Below are positions 1-6,208 of a stretch of 8,305 nt of DNA, piece by piece. Positions within the stretch are counted from its first letter, which is position 1, and each line of letters starts with the position of its first letter. Both the position numbers and the translations under genes were made by a program. This stretch comes from Streptococcaceae bacterium (GTDB taxonomy: Bacteria; Bacillota; Bacilli; Lactobacillales; Streptococcaceae): positions 1 to 8,305 of the forward strand of contig JAITWV010000059.1 in the NCBI GenBank assembly GCA_031285105.1. The letters are read 5' to 3'. A model generated the notes under the pieces. The model did no database searches and was not told the DNA's origin. It saw nothing but the letters and a program-made list of their open reading frames with translations.

Positions 1-13
1 TAGGAGTTTTTTT
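1..13 (+). terminator. Right arm and T-tract of a cut terminator
   Basis: The window opens with TAGGAG followed by seven T. This looks like the 3' arm and U-tract of a rho-independent terminator whose 5' arm lies outside the window. It would end a rightward transcript coming from the left. The pairing arm cannot be seen, so this is a guess from shape only. Confidence 0.35.
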
Positions 14-87
14 ACTGTATGCAATTAATGATGACTGATTAGTTCTTTGTAGCATATTGCCTATTTTGCATACTTTAAAAATCTTAA

Positions 88-99
88 TGCACATGTGCA
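88..99. repeat. 12-bp perfect palindrome TGCACATGTGCA
   Basis: TGCACATGTGCA reads identically on both strands and lies in the gene-free first 272 bases. Such a site could bind a dimeric regulator, but no promoter that it would control is evident beside it. Functional significance is unproven. Confidence 0.4.
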
Positions 100-123
100 A
101 GTTAACTGAATAACCTACCTACT

Positions 124-152
124 GACACACTCAAACTTGGGGTGTCTTTATT
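124..152 (+). terminator. Rho-independent terminator, rightward
   Basis: GACAC at 124-128 can pair with GTGTC at 142-146, or ACACTC at 127-132 with GGGTGT in a shifted register. The hairpin is followed by TTTATT. It would stop rightward transcription before it runs antisense into the sensor-kinase gene. Its 3' arm plus T run (GGGGTGTCTTT) resembles the arms at 6159-6168 and 262-271. Confidence 0.55.
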
Positions 153-156
153 GTGC

Positions 157-200
157 AAAAAAAGAGGTACTGCTTGCAAAAGCTTACCCCCTCTTTTATT
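157..200 (-). terminator. Bidirectional terminator ending the two-component operon
   Basis: AAAAGAGG at 160-167 pairs perfectly with CCTCTTTT at 190-197. An inner stem GCTT/AAGC with a GCAA tetraloop lies at 172-183. On the minus strand the hairpin is followed by a run of seven T (157-163 on the plus strand). That makes it a good rho-independent terminator for the leftward response-regulator/kinase operon ending at 273. The T-rich plus-strand side could also act on rightward transcripts. Confidence 0.75.
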
Positions 201-248
201 AAAATCATGCTATTATTGTTGGCTGTGTCTTAGTTCCTTATGGCGTAT

Positions 249-271
249 CACCTAATGTGTAGGTGTCTTTT
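249..271 (+). terminator. Short hairpin with T-run, possible terminator
   Basis: CACCTA at 249-254 and TAGGTG at 260-265 form a perfect 6-bp stem with loop ATGTG, followed by TCTTTT on the plus strand. It lies directly after the stop codon of the leftward kinase gene but has no T-tract in that direction. It therefore fits better as a second guard against rightward transcription entering the kinase gene. Confidence 0.4.
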
Positions 272-272
272 G

Positions 273-1646
273 CTATAAAATAATGGTAAAAGTTGTTTTT
301 TCGTCTGGTTTAGAATATACTTTCAATTTTCCATTCAACGAACCTGTGATTTCTTTTGCAATTGATAAGCCAAGTCCGAAGCTTTCATTCGCATATGTTC
401 TTGAAGCATCCACGCGATAAAAACGATCAAAGATAAAAGGTAGATCATTGGCTGTTATACCAGCACCGCTATTACTGATTGAAATATGCGTTTTTCTAGT
501 CATTTTTTTAACAGAAATTTCAATCCAACCATCAAAGTTCGTATATTTTACAGCATTATCTAATAAAATCAGCAACAGTTGTGAAAATTCTTCTTTTTGT
601 GTGTTTAAAACTAAACCGCTTTTCATGTCTATACAAAAGCGAATATTCTTTTCATTCATTCGAGAATTTAGCGGCAAAATAATTTCTTGAACGATGGAAT
701 GAACATTTATTGGTAGATATTGAGATTTATTGCTTGTCTGCTCTATTTGGCTTAAAGCAAGAAGGTTATTCGTTAAAGAAGACATACGTTCTATGCCAAA
801 TTTCATGTTTTCTAGCCACTCTATTTGCGTTTGAATGGTTTCTTCTTTTTCAAGTAGCAAGACTTCATAATTGCTTTTCATAATCGTTAAAGGTGTCTTT
901 AACTCGTGTGAAGCGTCCGTAATAAATCTTCGTTGTTTTTCCATTGCATTTTTGATTGGACGAGTAAGTAGAATAGACAGCAAAAAGCTTAAAAGTAGTA
1001 CAACGATTATCATCAGCCAAAAGCTATTTAATAAAGTTCTTTGAAGTTGCTTGATTTCATTAAAAATCGCTGTAGTATCAACAAAAACCAGATAGTTTGT
1101 GGGGGTTAACTCTGGTAATTCGATTGGGCTAAAGACTCTTTCAAATGCAGCAACTGTTGAACGAGTTTCCATAAAATAATCCGGACCATTCGTACCAAAA
1201 TTATTTAAGTTTTCAATGAGTTGTTTCCACTATGCAGTATCAAAATCTTCCATATATGTACTTGTCCAGTAACGGTTGTTTGCTTCGATTATTCTATGGT
1301 TATTTATCAGAAACTGTGTAAGAAAATTAGTTGCCTGCTGATTTTCAGACAAACTCCAATCAATCAAGCGCATATAGTTTTCTTCACCTAAATCAAATTC
1401 AGAAAAAATAATCACTTCATTTTCTGTTTTATTTAATTCAACGGTAAAGTAATCTGGACTAGTTAAACCATTTGTACGAATAGATTCGGAAAATTCTAAA
1501 CTATTGATAGAATTACGATGTGTTTGGTAGATGTTATTTGAAAAAATCGTAAAAATAAGAACCCCCGCCAAAAAGTAGATGACAATAAATGTACTAGTTA
1601 ACAGCAACCAAATTTTTAAACGTAACCCACGAATCGTTTTGTCCAT
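273..1646 (-). pseudogene. Sensor histidine kinase interrupted by an in-frame TAG
   Basis: This is the membrane sensor kinase partner of the response regulator just upstream. Read through the TAG at 1230-1232 (codon 139), the frame is open for 457 codons, close to normal for a kinase with an extracellular sensor. Helix 1 is about residues 11-36, the outer domain 37-205 and helix 2 about 207-228. A short linker with no full HAMP domain follows. The H-box ASHELKTPL has its phospho-accepting His at about 247. The N-box LLDNAVKYT is near 362-369, and SNSGAGI (G1), FDRFYRVD (F) and GLGLSIAKE (G2) follow. Its ATG (1644-1646) touches the regulator's stop codon, and GGAGGAG inside the regulator's last codons is its ribosome binding site. 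The first fragment would stop inside the sensor domain. The second could start only at Met159 (1170-1172), which has no ribosome binding site. No frameshift is needed, so this is either a recent nonsense mutation, a sequencing error, or a suppressed stop. Confidence 0.85.
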
Positions 1647-2321
1647 TTAACACTCCTCCAAGCGATAACCCAGACCACGTATCGTTTTTATTTTTATATC
1701 TGCTTTAATTTGTGCAAGAGATTTTCTTAAATTACTGATATATTGCTCAACTACATTTTCCAAAACATCGCAGTCGTAAGGCCAAACTTTATGAATGATT
1801 AATTCTTTTGACGTAGTGCTTTTTTGTCTACGGATTAAAAGAGCCAAAATGGGTGCTTCTTTGAGCGTTATCTGAGTGCGTAACGAATCATTTTTCATCT
1901 CATTTGTTGATAAATCCAAACAAACATTGCCAAAAGTTAGATAATTTGTTTCTTCTAATTCAACATTTCGCCTTAATAAAGCACGGACTCTAGCCAAAAG
2001 TTCTTGAAAATCAAAAGGCTTCGCTAGATAATCATCGGCTCCTGCATCAAGGCCTTTGATTTTATCACTTACTTGACTTTTGGCTGTTAGGAGTAAAACG
2101 GGCGTTTGAATATTGTTTTGTCTAATCGCTGTTAAAATTTCTAGACCATTCATTTTTGGCAACATAATATCTAAAATAATTAAGTCGTATGAATTCGTTA
2201 AAGCAAAATCAAAGCCAACTTGACCATCCATAGCGACATCAATGACATATTTCTCTTTTTTAAGCATTTGTTCCATTGGTAGTGAAATGAAAGGTTCATC
2301 TTCAACAAGTAATAGTTTCAT
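1647..2321 (-). CDS. OmpR-family response regulator
   Basis: A two-component DNA-binding regulator of 224 residues, the usual family length. The receiver domain covers about residues 1-115. It has acidic residues Glu7/Asp8 (VEDEP), phospho-acceptor Asp51 in LIILDIMLPKMNG, Thr79 in LLLTAK and Lys101 in LAKPF. The winged-helix DNA-binding domain covers about 125-222, with the typical IRGLGYR ending. GGAGA stands about nine bases ahead of the ATG, supporting this start. The gene is first in a two-gene leftward operon, and its stop codon is contiguous with the kinase start, so the two are translationally coupled. The receiver looks fully functional, so with the kinase interrupted it may be an orphan fed by another kinase or by small phosphodonors (inference). 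The target genes are not evident, and assignment to a named system is not possible from this window. Confidence 0.95.
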   Translation of the reverse strand: MKLLLVEDEPFISLPMEQMLKKEKYVIDVAMDGQVGFDFALTNSYDLIILDIMLPKMNGLEILTAIRQNNIQTPVLLLTAKSQVSDKIKGLDAGADDYLAKPFDFQELLARVRALLRRNVELEETNYLTFGNVCLDLSTNEMKNDSLRTQITLKEAPILALLIRRQKSTTSKELIIHKVWPYDCDVLENVVEQYISNLRKSLAQIKADIKIKTIRGLGYRLEEC

Positions 2322-2359
2322 TTTTGAGTCTCCATTTTTATTAAATTAAAATTATAAAG

Positions 2360-2397
2360 TTAATAGTATTATTAATAATTATAACATTTTTAATAGT
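2360..2397. repeat. AT-rich repeats upstream of the response regulator
   Basis: TTAATAGT occurs at 2360-2367 and again at 2390-2397. Between them lies the perfect 12-bp palindrome ATTATTAATAAT (2368-2379). They overlap the predicted leftward promoter, so they could be operator sites, for example for autoregulation by the OmpR-type protein. The very low complexity means chance is a real alternative. Confidence 0.35.
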
Positions 2398-2406
2398 GAG
2401 TAAAAA
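2378..2406 (-). promoter_or_regulatory. Promoter of the two-component operon
   Basis: On the minus strand, TGTTATAAT (2378-2386 on plus) is a consensus -10 with the TG extension. Seventeen bases upstream the hexamer TTTTTA (2401-2406) is a poor -35, which is common for extended -10 promoters. The 5' leader would be about 50 bases long. Confidence 0.55.
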
Positions 2407-2428
2407 TTTAAAAAAAGATTTATGACAA

Positions 2429-2481
2429 TTGATAAACGCTCAAAAGTAACTTAGTATCAGAAAGTATATTTATGCTAAAAT
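2429..2481 (+). promoter_or_regulatory. Promoter(s) of rarA
   Basis: Two candidates point rightward. One is TTGATA (2429-2434), a 17-base spacer and TAGTAT (2452-2457). The other is the TG-extended -10 TGCTAAAAT, with hexamer at 2476-2481, only about 30 bases ahead of the start codon. Either could serve. The ribosome binding site AAGGAGAA follows at 2498-2505. Confidence 0.5.
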
Positions 2482-2510
2482 GAAATCATTAACAAAAAAG
2501 GAGAAGTCTT

Positions 2511-3788
2511 ATGCAACAACCTCTAGCTTACCGCATGCGACCAAGAAATTTATCAGAAGTTGTCGGACAAACACATTTAGTTGGTGAAGGAAAAATTATC
2601 AGACGAATGGTTCAAGCCAAACTCCTTTCATCGATGATTTTATACGGACCACCAGGGACAGGGAAAACATCGATTGCATCAGCGATTGCCGGTTCAACCA
2701 AATACGCTTTCCGGATGTTAAATGCAGCAACTGATTCTAAAAAAGATTTGCAAATAGTAGCAGAAGAAGCACGAATGAGTGGCACGGTTATTTTATTATT
2801 AGATGAGATTCACCGTTTAGATAAAGTCAAACAAGATTTCCTTTTGCCACATTTAGAAAGTGGAAGTATCGTCTTAATTGGCGCAACAACAGAAAATCCT
2901 TATATTAATGTAACACCTGCTATTCGCTCAAGAACTCAGATTTTTGAAGTAAAACCTTTAGATGAAGAAGACATTGAAAAAGCATTAATTGAAGCTTTAA
3001 ACGATCATGAAAGAGGGTTGGGGGATTATAGTGTCTCTTTAGATGCGAAAGCGTTAGGACATTTAAAACGAGCAACGAATGGCGATTTACGTGCGGCGTT
3101 GAATGGGCTAGAATTAGCTGTGAAATCTACACCGCCAAGTTCTGATGGGATCATTGAGTTGACTTTAGAAGTGATTGAAGAAAGTGTACAGAAAAAAGCT
3201 TTGACGCATGATAAAGATGGCGATGCGCATTATGATGTTATTTCTGCACTTCAAAAATCAATTCGAGGCTCAGATGTCAATGCAGCACTTCATTATGCGG
3301 CTCGTTTAATTGAAGCAGGAGAATTAACCATTTTAGCTCGCAGGTTGATGGTGATTGCTTATGAAGATATCGGGTTAGCCAATCCAACAGCTACTGCAAG
3401 AACTGTTCAGGCAATTCAGGCAGCACAAAGTTTGGGTTTTCCTGAAGCTAGAATTCCGATTGCTAATGTGGTTGTTGACTTAGCACTTTCACCTAAGTCC
3501 AATGCTGCTTATCTTGCAATTGATGCTGCCTTAATAGATGTTAGACAAGGAAAAAGTGGAGAAGTACCTGATCATTTGCGTGATTCGCATTATAAAGGAG
3601 CCAAAGATTTAAGACGAGGCATTGGTTATCAGTATCCACATGGTTTTCCAAATGCTTGGGTGAATCAACAATATTTGCCTGATAAATTAAGGGATGTAGT
3701 TTACTATGAACCAAAAGAAACTGGAAAATATGAAGCGGCTTTAAAACTTCGGGATGAACAAATAAAAAATTGGAAGAAGAAAGGTTGA
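2511..3788 (+). CDS. rarA: Replication-associated recombination protein A (AAA+ ATPase)
   Basis: Cytoplasmic clamp-loader-like AAA+ ATPase of the RarA/MgsA/WRNIP1 family, which acts at stalled replication forks. Its 425 residues match the family length. The N-terminal RPRNLSEVVGQTHL is the family's opening motif. Walker A GPPGTGKT is at 46-53, Walker B LLLDEIHR at 95-102, sensor-1 region IGATTENP at 123-130 and the arginine-finger region IRSRT at 138-142. The C-terminal helical oligomerisation domain contains ARRLMVIAYEDIGLANP and the HGFPNAWVNQQYLP segment. AAGGAGAA six bases ahead of the ATG supports the start. It is transcribed alone and divergently from the two-component operon, and is followed by an RNA gene with its own promoter. 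No T-tailed terminator is visible between its stop and that promoter. Nothing is missing. It is a housekeeping core gene and helps place the window in ordinary chromosome. Confidence 0.96.
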   Translation: MQQPLAYRMRPRNLSEVVGQTHLVGEGKIIRRMVQAKLLSSMILYGPPGTGKTSIASAIAGSTKYAFRMLNAATDSKKDLQIVAEEARMSGTVILLLDEIHRLDKVKQDFLLPHLESGSIVLIGATTENPYINVTPAIRSRTQIFEVKPLDEEDIEKALIEALNDHERGLGDYSVSLDAKALGHLKRATNGDLRAALNGLELAVKSTPPSSDGIIELTLEVIEESVQKKALTHDKDGDAHYDVISALQKSIRGSDVNAALHYAARLIEAGELTILARRLMVIAYEDIGLANPTATARTVQAIQAAQSLGFPEARIPIANVVVDLALSPKSNAAYLAIDAALIDVRQGKSGEVPDHLRDSHYKGAKDLRRGIGYQYPHGFPNAWVNQQYLPDKLRDVVYYEPKETGKYEAALKLRDEQIKNWKKKG

Positions 3789-3846
3789 TGTTATGCCTTC
3801 TTCAGAATTTATGTGAAAACGCTTTAAAAAATTAAGGTCGTAACCA

Positions 3847-3875
3847 TTGCTCATTCATTTTTCTTGTGCTATATT
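3847..3875 (+). promoter_or_regulatory. Promoter of the 6S-like RNA
   Basis: TTGCTC at 3847-3852, a spacer of exactly 17 bases, and TATATT at 3870-3875. TG at 3867-3868 gives an extended -10. Transcription would start near 3882-3883, just ahead of the first paired segment of the RNA. Confidence 0.65.
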
Positions 3876-3882
3876 ATGTATA

Positions 3883-4087
3883 GGAAAGCTGTGGTGTTCG
3901 AGTTGTTCATCTGTGTGTTGACCGAACATTTTTACTTTTACATTGGGACCGTGCTTGTATTGCTATGGTGGATATGCCTTTTCTTTTGGTAATCCTTTGT
4001 ATCTGCAATCGCTGGACCCACCTGCTTAGGTAGCGGGTTCAAACCTTCGAACATTCACCGGCACGTAACGGCAAGTACTTTTTTCGA
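3883..4087 (+). ncRNA. ssrS: 6S RNA (RNA polymerase regulator)
   Basis: A gene-free, structured stretch of about 200 bases with its own promoter and terminator. It shows the 6S plan of one long imperfect rod. GGTGTTCGA (3893-3901) pairs with TCGAACATTCACC (4048-4060) as the closing stem. The middle contains GGGACCGTGC on the 5' side. ATTGC/GCAAT and GATA/TATC form the apical arm. On the 3' side a small hairpin is built from GGACCC/GGGTTC with ACCT/AGGT inside, beside the presumed open bubble. 6S RNA binds the housekeeping RNA polymerase holoenzyme by imitating an open promoter and accumulates in stationary phase (family knowledge). Firmicute 6S genes are often found in this neighbourhood of rarA, as far as I recall. 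Identity rests on shape, motifs and context, with no covariance search. Ends are approximate. Confidence 0.8.
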
Positions 4088-4100
4088 TTATTCGAAAGTA

Positions 4101-4140
4101 AGCAACTGGATTTTTCTAGTTGCTTTTTATTTTTTATTTT
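4101..4140 (+). terminator. Terminator between the 6S RNA and the amidase gene
   Basis: AGCAACTGG (4101-4109) and CTAGTTGCT (4116-4124) form a 9-bp stem with one G-T pair and loop ATTTTT, followed by a long T-rich tail to 4140. The tail ends exactly where the amidase ribosome binding site AGGGGGA (4141-4147) begins. No second promoter fits between terminator and gene. Confidence 0.85.
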
Positions 4141-4153
4141 AGGGGGATTTTTT

Positions 4154-5626
4154 ATGCTAAGGGATGCGACCTATTTAAGTGAACAAATCAAACAAAAGAA
4201 AATTTCAAGTTTGGAATTGCTTGAAGAATCTTTGGAAAAAATCAAAAAATTAAATCCAAAATATAATGCAATTGTGGCTTTTGATGAAGATCTTGCACGT
4301 CAAGAAATTAAGAATCACGTTTCAACTGGAGGTTTATTTGAGGGTGTTTTAATGCCGTTAAAAATGTTAGGACAAGAACATAAAGGCTTACCTGCAACTG
4401 CTTCATCAAGATTATTTAAAGATGAACTGGCACATTTTGATGACGCTTTTACCAGACAAATTATGAAAGCTGGATTCATTCCATTTGGACAAACCAACTC
4501 GCCTGAATTTGGCTTTAAAAATATTACAGATAGTGCGCTTTATAGGGATACTAAAAATGCTTGGAATCCTGATTATTATCCTGGAGGTTCATCAGGAGGG
4601 GCGGCAAGTGCGGTGGCTAGTGGCATGTTTCCAATTGCAGCGGCTAGTGATGGTGGTGGTTCGATTCGCATACCTGCTTCTTGGTCTGGATTAATCGGAC
4701 TTAAACCAACTCGCGGAAAAATGCCTCAAGGTCCGATGAGTTATCGTGGTTGGCAAGGTGCTTCAACTTCAGGAGCAATGACGATTTCAGTTCGTGATAC
4801 AGCTCGCTTTTTAGCACAAACACAAATTACTCAAGAAATTACGCCTTACCAATCTTCTCTTTTGCCTGTCGAAGAATTGCTGAATATTCAAGCGGTGAAA
4901 AGAAAGTTGAAAATTGCTTTTAGTTTACAAACGCCAATTTCATCTGTGGAAGTTTCACAAGATGCTCGTTTGGCGATGAAAAAAGCAGTCCAGTTTTTAG
5001 AAAGTAAAGGACACATTGTAGAAGAAGTGGATTATCCATTAAACGCTCGTCCTTTGATTGAAACCTATTATCAAATGAATGCCGCTGAAACTGCTGCGAT
5101 GCTTTCACCTTTTGAAAAAATGACTGGTAAAAAATTAACGAATCAACAAGTTGAACCACTAACTTATGGACTGATTCAAGCAGGAAAAAATGTGCCAGCG
5201 ACTAGCTATATTCATTCATTGAACATGTGGGATAAAGCAAACGAAGCATTTACAACGAAAATTTTTAATCACTATGATTTGTTCTTAACACCAACAACAA
5301 CAAAAACAGCTATTAAAATCGGTGAAGAATTAATTTGTCAATCATTGATAGAAAAATTAATGCACATGGAAGAATTTTCATTGGAAGAGCAAACAAGTAT
5401 TTTATCTGAAAGTTTTGAAAAGTCGTTGCAATATTCACCTCATCCATTTATTGTGAATTTGACCGGGCAAGCTGCGATTTCTTTACCGATTTATGTCAAT
5501 GAAAAAACGAATTTGCCATTAGGTGTGCAGTTTATGGGAAGAAAAAATAGTGAAATTTTACTTTTAGAACTGGCAAAACAATTTGAAGACGAAGGACAAT
5601 TTATTTTGCCGGAAGTTTATCGTTAG
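4154..5626 (+). CDS. Amidase signature family hydrolase
   Basis: Hydrolyses an amide bond through a Ser-cisSer-Lys triad. The substrate is unknown. The 490-residue length is typical. Lys70 (LMPLKMLG) is the predicted catalytic base, Ser146 lies in PGGSSGGAASA, and the nucleophile Ser170 lies in SDGGGSIRIPASWSGL. The Ser146-Ser170 spacing of 24 equals that of GatA-type enzymes. IGLKPTRG follows. The C-terminal part contains TPTTTKTA and the family's LPLGVQFMG. It has no signal peptide, so it is cytoplasmic. It is unlikely to be the tRNA amidotransferase subunit GatA because gatB and gatC are absent and the Lys-region motif is divergent. AGGGGGA six bases ahead of the ATG supports the start. 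No promoter of its own is seen: transcripts would arise by readthrough of the 6S terminator, or from a promoter hidden inside the RNA gene. It forms an operon with the next small membrane protein. Confidence 0.9.
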   Translation: MLRDATYLSEQIKQKKISSLELLEESLEKIKKLNPKYNAIVAFDEDLARQEIKNHVSTGGLFEGVLMPLKMLGQEHKGLPATASSRLFKDELAHFDDAFTRQIMKAGFIPFGQTNSPEFGFKNITDSALYRDTKNAWNPDYYPGGSSGGAASAVASGMFPIAAASDGGGSIRIPASWSGLIGLKPTRGKMPQGPMSYRGWQGASTSGAMTISVRDTARFLAQTQITQEITPYQSSLLPVEELLNIQAVKRKLKIAFSLQTPISSVEVSQDARLAMKKAVQFLESKGHIVEEVDYPLNARPLIETYYQMNAAETAAMLSPFEKMTGKKLTNQQVEPLTYGLIQAGKNVPATSYIHSLNMWDKANEAFTTKIFNHYDLFLTPTTTKTAIKIGEELICQSLIEKLMHMEEFSLEEQTSILSESFEKSLQYSPHPFIVNLTGQAAISLPIYVNEKTNLPLGVQFMGRKNSEILLLELAKQFEDEGQFILPEVYR

Positions 5627-5635
5627 GAGAGGGAT

Positions 5636-5920
5636 ATGCAGATTTTATTTATCATTTTGGCTTTAGTTATTTTTGCCGCATCGTATTTCATTTTGAAGAA
5701 AACAGAAGCCTTTTTGCCATTGGTTGCAGAAGAATTAAAGGATTTGGTTCGTACTTTTTTCAAAATTTTTGGCTTTGTTTTTCTTGGATTAGGAATTGGT
5801 GCGCTGGTAGTAGCATTTTTTGATGAAAGAATTTACTATTTGGCGCTTTTGTTATTTTTATTAACTTTCTCTGCTTTGTTTTCATTTATGTATGCCAGAT
5901 TCATTGGAACGAGAAAGTAA
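5636..5920 (+). CDS. Small three-helix membrane protein of unknown function
   Basis: A 94-residue hydrophobic protein not recognised as a named family. Predicted membrane helices lie at about residues 2-20, 44-62 and 67-88. The first loop (21-43) is charged and amphipathic, with ETEA/AEELKDL-type character, and the tail ends in GTRK. There is no signal-peptidase site and no conserved catalytic motif. It starts nine bases after the amidase stop codon. The ribosome binding site AGGAG (5625-5629) overlaps that stop, so the two genes are surely cotranscribed and probably coupled. A link between amidase and membrane protein is possible, but nothing in the sequence says what it is. A tRNA promoter begins within ten bases of its stop codon, and no separate terminator is seen. 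Confidence 0.8.
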   Translation: MQILFIILALVIFAASYFILKKTEAFLPLVAEELKDLVRTFFKIFGFVFLGLGIGALVVAFFDERIYYLALLLFLLTFSALFSFMYARFIGTRK

Positions 5921-5929
5921 AGATATTGC

Positions 5930-5958
5930 TTGCATGCACATGTCTTTAATGCTAAAAT
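5930..5958 (+). promoter_or_regulatory. Promoter of the tRNA-Lys gene
   Basis: TTGCAT (5930-5935), a 17-base spacer and the TG-extended -10 TGCTAAAAT (hexamer 5953-5958). Start would be near 5965, giving a leader of about 58 bases ahead of the tRNA. Confidence 0.6.
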
Positions 5959-5993
5959 TCATTGAGTAAAGAACGGGTGAACCATTATATACA

Positions 5994-6022
5994 TAATTAC
6001 TTCATGTTATGTGATGTAATTA
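5994..6022 (+). repeat. Hairpin abutting the 5' end of tRNA-Lys
   Basis: TAATTAC (5994-6000) pairs with GTAATTA (6016-6022). After one T-T mismatch, TCA pairs with TGA, leaving a small loop. The 3' arm ends on the base directly before tRNA nucleotide 1 (6023), where RNase P would cut. It has no T-tail and is not a terminator. Confidence 0.6.
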
Positions 6023-6096
6023 GGACGCTTAGCTCAGTTGGTAGTAGCAACAGACTCTTAATCTGTGGGTCCAGGGTTCGAGCCCCTGAGCGTCCA
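6023..6096 (+). tRNA. tRNA-Lys (anticodon CUU)
   Basis: The acceptor stem GGACGCT/AGCGTCC is perfect (7 bp), with discriminator A at 6096. The anticodon stem is ACAGA/TCTGT with loop CTCTTAA, so the anticodon is CTT, reading AAG lysine codons. The T arm is CAGGG-TTCGAGC-CCCTG. The CCA end is not encoded (TAG follows). The D arm is odd: where lysine tRNAs normally have GCTCAGTTGGTAGAGCA, this gene has GCTCAGTTGGTAGTAGCA. The extra T at 6045 bulges in the 3' strand of the D stem and makes the gene 74 bases long rather than 73. All other arms are intact, so the tRNA may still work. It has its own promoter and a strong terminator. Confidence 0.93.
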
Positions 6097-6115
6097 TAGG
6101 TGCCAAACCTAACTA

Positions 6116-6172
6116 GACACTCCCAATGTTGGTGCGTATGCATTTAGAAAACATTTGAGGGTGTCTTTCTTT
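6116..6172 (+). terminator. Long hairpin terminator after tRNA-Lys
   Basis: GACACTCCC (6116-6124) pairs with GAGGGTGTC (6157-6165) with one mismatch and one G-T pair. Inside it AATGTT (6125-6130) pairs perfectly with AACATT (6150-6155), and a small TGC/GCA stem caps it. TTTCTTT follows. This is a strong rho-independent terminator isolating the tRNA from the next gene. Confidence 0.85.
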
Positions 6173-6208
6173 GTAGTTTTACAAATTCATATTTTTTGGT
6201 TAGATGGT

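Noticed and set aside
448..690. Plus-strand open frame of 80 codons
   Set aside because: It lies antisense to the conserved kinase domain, has no ribosome binding site, and its residues show only the complement of kinase codons.
1170..1172. Internal start giving a separate 299-residue kinase
   Set aside because: No purine-rich ribosome binding site precedes this ATG. The sequence between the TAG and this Met is in frame and reads as normal sensor-domain protein, so one interrupted gene is the better call.
3776..3803. Hairpin GAAGAAAGG/CCTTCTTC at the rarA stop codon
   Set aside because: The stem needs a bulged A and no T-tract follows, so it is not called a terminator.
4920..5159. Minus-strand open frame of 79 codons inside the amidase gene
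   Set aside because: Antisense to a well-supported enzyme with no start signals of its own. The same holds for the short frames at 4315-4497, 4485-4694 and 6926-7132.
4154..5626. Amidase as GatA of the tRNA amidotransferase
   Set aside because: The neighbours are not gatB or gatC, and the catalytic-Lys region (LMPLKMLG) lacks the usual KD motif of GatA.
5934..5943. ATGCACATGT shared by the tRNA promoter and the palindrome at 87-96
   Set aside because: Ten-base matches are expected many times by chance in a window of this size, and only one copy is part of a palindrome.
6070..6096. tRNA 3' end as a phage or island attachment site
   Set aside because: No second copy of this sequence and no integrase gene are visible in the window.
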